A stretch of 64,000 nt of DNA, from contig NZ_BOPO01000075.1 of the NCBI RefSeq assembly GCF_017312725.1, forward strand, positions 23,272 through 87,271, read 5' to 3'. The position numbers and the translations under genes are program-made. Shown piece by piece: positions 62,145 through 64,000 of this stretch. Under the pieces are notes generated by a model, which was given only the letters and a program-made list of their open reading frames with translations, was not told the origin of the DNA and did not search any database. The stretch's first letter is position 1. Every line of letters starts with the position of its first letter. This DNA is from Actinocatenispora comari (GTDB lineage Bacteria; Actinomycetota; Actinomycetes; Mycobacteriales; Micromonosporaceae).

Positions 62145-63116
62145 ATGCGTCAGTCACTGGCCATCGAGGTCACCGACCTGGTCAAGTACTACGGGCAGCA
62201 CCGCGCGGTCGCCGGGATCAGCTTCGACGTCGCGGACGGCGAGATCTTCGCGCTGCTGGGCCGCAACGGCGCCGGCAAGTCCACCACGATGAAGATGCTC
62301 AGCACGCTGATGCTGCCGAGCGGCGGCCGGGCCCGCGTCGCCGGGTACGACACCGTCAAGGCGCCGCGCGAGGTACGGCACCGGATCGGGTTCGTGTTCC
62401 AGGAGAGCACCCTCGACCCCGGCCTGACCGTGCTGGAGAACCTGCGCTTCCACGCCACTCTGTACGGCACGCCGCGACGCCAGCTGGACGAACGCATCGA
62501 GTACGCGCTGCTGCTGCTCGGGCTCGAACCGCACGCCAAGGCCCTGGTCGCGCGGCTGTCCGGCGGCCTCGCCCGGCGGCTGGAGATCGTGCGCGCGCTG
62601 CTGCACAAGCCGAAGATCCTCTTCCTGGACGAGCCGAGCCTCGGCCTCGACCCGCCCACCCGTACCCGGCTCTGGCAGGAGATCCGGCACCTGCGCGACC
62701 GGGACGGGCTGACCGTGCTGATGACCACGCACTACATGGACGAGGTCGAGAACGTCGACCGGCTCGCCATCGTCAACGCCGGCGAGCTCGTCGCGATCGA
62801 CACCCCGAGCCGGCTCAAGTCCGCCGTCGGGCTGGACCGGATCCGGCTCAGTACCACCAACAACGCGCTGGCGCTGCACCAGCTGGTGGCCGCCGGCGTA
62901 CCGGCGTGGGCGGAGGGCGAGATCATCGTGTGCTGCGTGCCCGACGCGGAGCGCGGCATCGGCCGGCTGCTCGGCCACATCGACGTACCGGCCACCTCGG
63001 TCAGCGTGCAGCGGCCCAGCCTGGACGACGTGTTCGTGCACTTCACCGAGCAGGCGATGGCCCGCGAGGAGGCCGAGTCGACCGCCGCCACCCACCGCCG
63101 CCGGGTGCGTTCATGA
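62145..63116 (+). CDS. ABC transporter ATPase, DrrA-like
   Basis: 323 residues from ATG 62145 (GGGAG 5-6 nt upstream). Walker A GRNGAGKSTT, Q-loop VFQESTLDPGLTV, signature RLSGGLARRLEIVRAL, Walker B ILFLDEPSLGLDPPTRTR and H-loop MTTHYMDEVE. The C-terminal extension (~230-323) is as in DrrA-type drug and antibiotic exporters. The gene after it should encode the permease; its visible N-terminus is disordered. Confidence 0.93.
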   Translation: MRQSLAIEVTDLVKYYGQHRAVAGISFDVADGEIFALLGRNGAGKSTTMKMLSTLMLPSGGRARVAGYDTVKAPREVRHRIGFVFQESTLDPGLTVLENLRFHATLYGTPRRQLDERIEYALLLLGLEPHAKALVARLSGGLARRLEIVRALLHKPKILFLDEPSLGLDPPTRTRLWQEIRHLRDRDGLTVLMTTHYMDEVENVDRLAIVNAGELVAIDTPSRLKSAVGLDRIRLSTTNNALALHQLVAAGVPAWAEGEIIVCCVPDAERGIGRLLGHIDVPATSVSVQRPSLDDVFVHFTEQAMAREEAESTAATHRRRVRS

Positions 63117-63250
63117 TCGAGCGAATCACGGGTGTCGCGGCGTGGTGCCTCCCGAACGTTCCGCCGGGAGGAGCGGTCGTGAGTGCTCGTCGGCGAGCGA
63201 GTCGCGCGCGCAGCGTGGTCGGCCTTCCGGCGGGGGTGGCGCGTTCGTGA
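63113..63250 (+). CDS. Possible 45-residue linking ORF
   Basis: ATG 63113 overlaps the ABC ATPase stop (ATGA), and its TGA overlaps the next start (GTGA, 63247-63250). The product is Arg/Ala-rich without a known domain. It may be a dispersed repeat that is in frame by chance, or a small coupled protein. Confidence 0.35.
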   Translation: MIERITGVAAWCLPNVPPGGAVVSARRRASRARSVVGLPAGVARS

Positions 63251-64000
63251 GCGACGGGCAGTCCTCCCGGGTGTACGCCTCGCGCGGCAGCACCGGCATC
63301 CGTCGCTCGCTGTTCGGCGGCCCGGTACCGGTGGCCGACGAGGCCGAGGACGACCGCGCCGAACGTACCGTCCGGCTGCGGCCCGAGTCGCCGGCGAACG
63401 GCGAACCGCGCCGCCCGTCGCCGCGGCGCCGGTCGAGTCCCGCCACGGACCGCGCCGACGGCGCCGACGTGGCGGCGCGAGCCGACCGCGCCGAGGCGGC
63501 ACCGCAACCACCCATGACGACGCGTGGGACGCAGCGCGCCGGCGCGGGTTCGGACGGCGGGCGCCGATCCGCCGAGCGCCGTGGAACCCCGGCGCCGTAC
63601 CGCAACGCGGCGGGGCGGCACGGCCAGGACGAAGCTCCGGAACCGCGGGGACGCCACGGCCAGGACGAGGCACCGGAATCCCGGCGGCGGCATGGCCGGA
63701 ACGGGGCGCTCGAAACCCCGGGCCGGCACGGCCTCGCCGAGCCGGATCCGGGTACCGGTGTGGAGGCGACGACGTCGCGTCACGGCGCGGAGCCCGCCAC
63801 CCCGGCCCGCCGGCACGGTGCGCAGTCACCCGCACCCCGGCACGGTGCCGAGCCGGAGGTACCGGCGCCGCGGCACGGCACCGATCGTGGGCCGGACCCG
63901 GCGCCGCGACACGGCACCGATGCCGGGCCGGACCCGACGTCCCGGCACGGCGCCGAGCGCGGACCGATCGCGGCATCCCGGCACGGCACGGACCAGGACT
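63247..64000 (+). CDS. Arg-His-Gly repeat protein, probable ABC permease N-terminus (3' partial)
   Basis: Open from GTG 63247 to the window's end (251 codons) without a stop. After MSDGQSSRVYASRGSTGIRR comes a charged, Pro/Arg/Glu-rich, surely disordered stretch. From ~63619 on, eleven RHG motifs recur at intervals of mostly 11-12 residues (types RHGQDEAPEP, RHGTDRGPDPAP). Its 4-bp overlap and place after a DrrA-like ATPase suggest an ABC permease with a long disordered N-terminal extension. The continuation is outside the window. Confidence 0.7.
   Translation, partial: MSDGQSSRVYASRGSTGIRRSLFGGPVPVADEAEDDRAERTVRLRPESPANGEPRRPSPRRRSSPATDRADGADVAARADRAEAAPQPPMTTRGTQRAGAGSDGGRRSAERRGTPAPYRNAAGRHGQDEAPEPRGRHGQDEAPESRRRHGRNGALETPGRHGLAEPDPGTGVEATTSRHGAEPATPARRHGAQSPAPRHGAEPEVPAPRHGTDRGPDPAPRHGTDAGPDPTSRHGAERGPIAASRHGTDQD

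Overview
The window is about 72-74% G+C and gene-dense, with start codons often GTG, GTGA/ATGA gene overlaps and the block mtrA-mtrB-lpqB-comF-hpf-secA. That block, an AfsR/SARP-type regulator, an F420/PPOX-family oxidoreductase, a second SepF and short ATGAGCG-type intergenic repeats all point to a high-GC actinobacterium, most likely Micromonosporaceae or a close relative (inference; no rRNA or tRNA gene was seen).

Region 1 (1-13986) is an accessory module. The 3' part of a gene for a giant protein (more than 3,280 residues in the window, 5' end outside it) carries a degenerate PP2C-like domain, a Nudix domain with an intact Nudix box, two HipA/PI3K-like kinase domains, an ADP-ribosyltransferase-like domain and a long coiled coil. 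A small gene overlaps its stop codon. It is followed by four paralogous zinc-ribbon proteins and one two-domain SseB-family protein, several joined by 4-base overlaps. This looks like a polymorphic-toxin or multi-effector locus with dedicated partners, and is the best candidate for an undescribed system here.

Region 2 (13832-22558): an MFS exporter, a membrane metallophosphoesterase, a formylglycine-generating enzyme, and a compact class II lanthipeptide cluster (59-residue precursor, two hairpins, LanM, convergent SARP regulator). No dedicated transporter or protease is next to it.

Region 3 (22684-37041): mostly single genes with local regulators: a quinone oxidoreductase, a lipoprotein L,D-transpeptidase, an orphan HpnH-type radical SAM enzyme, a P-loop kinase-like gene with RidA, an M24 peptidase, a PPOX oxidoreductase behind a MerR-type promoter, MarR, ECF sigma, TetR and XRE units with clear palindromic operators, a CASTOR/POLLUX-like channel and a second methionine aminopeptidase. 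Between 26162 and 26723, two related, structured ~150-nt repeat elements face each other downstream of convergent genes.

Region 4 (37075-44287): a MoxR-DUF58-DUF4350-DUF4129 operon, then a FadR-type regulator divergent from a CynX/NimT-type MFS transporter.

Region 5 (44432-61239): conserved core genes: the MtrAB-LpqB signalling unit, ComF, long-form HPF, SecA, plus two double-GNAT proteins, a glutathionyl-hydroquinone-reductase-like protein, a DUF885 protein, a small gene with a probable frameshift and SepF.

Region 6 (61240-64000): a 97-residue glycine-rich protein behind an AT-rich palindrome and a promoter, then an ABC transporter ATPase followed by the start of a disordered protein with eleven Arg-His-Gly motifs, running off the window. 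At least six genes have a -10 hexamer exactly 6 nt before the start codon and are probably leaderless.
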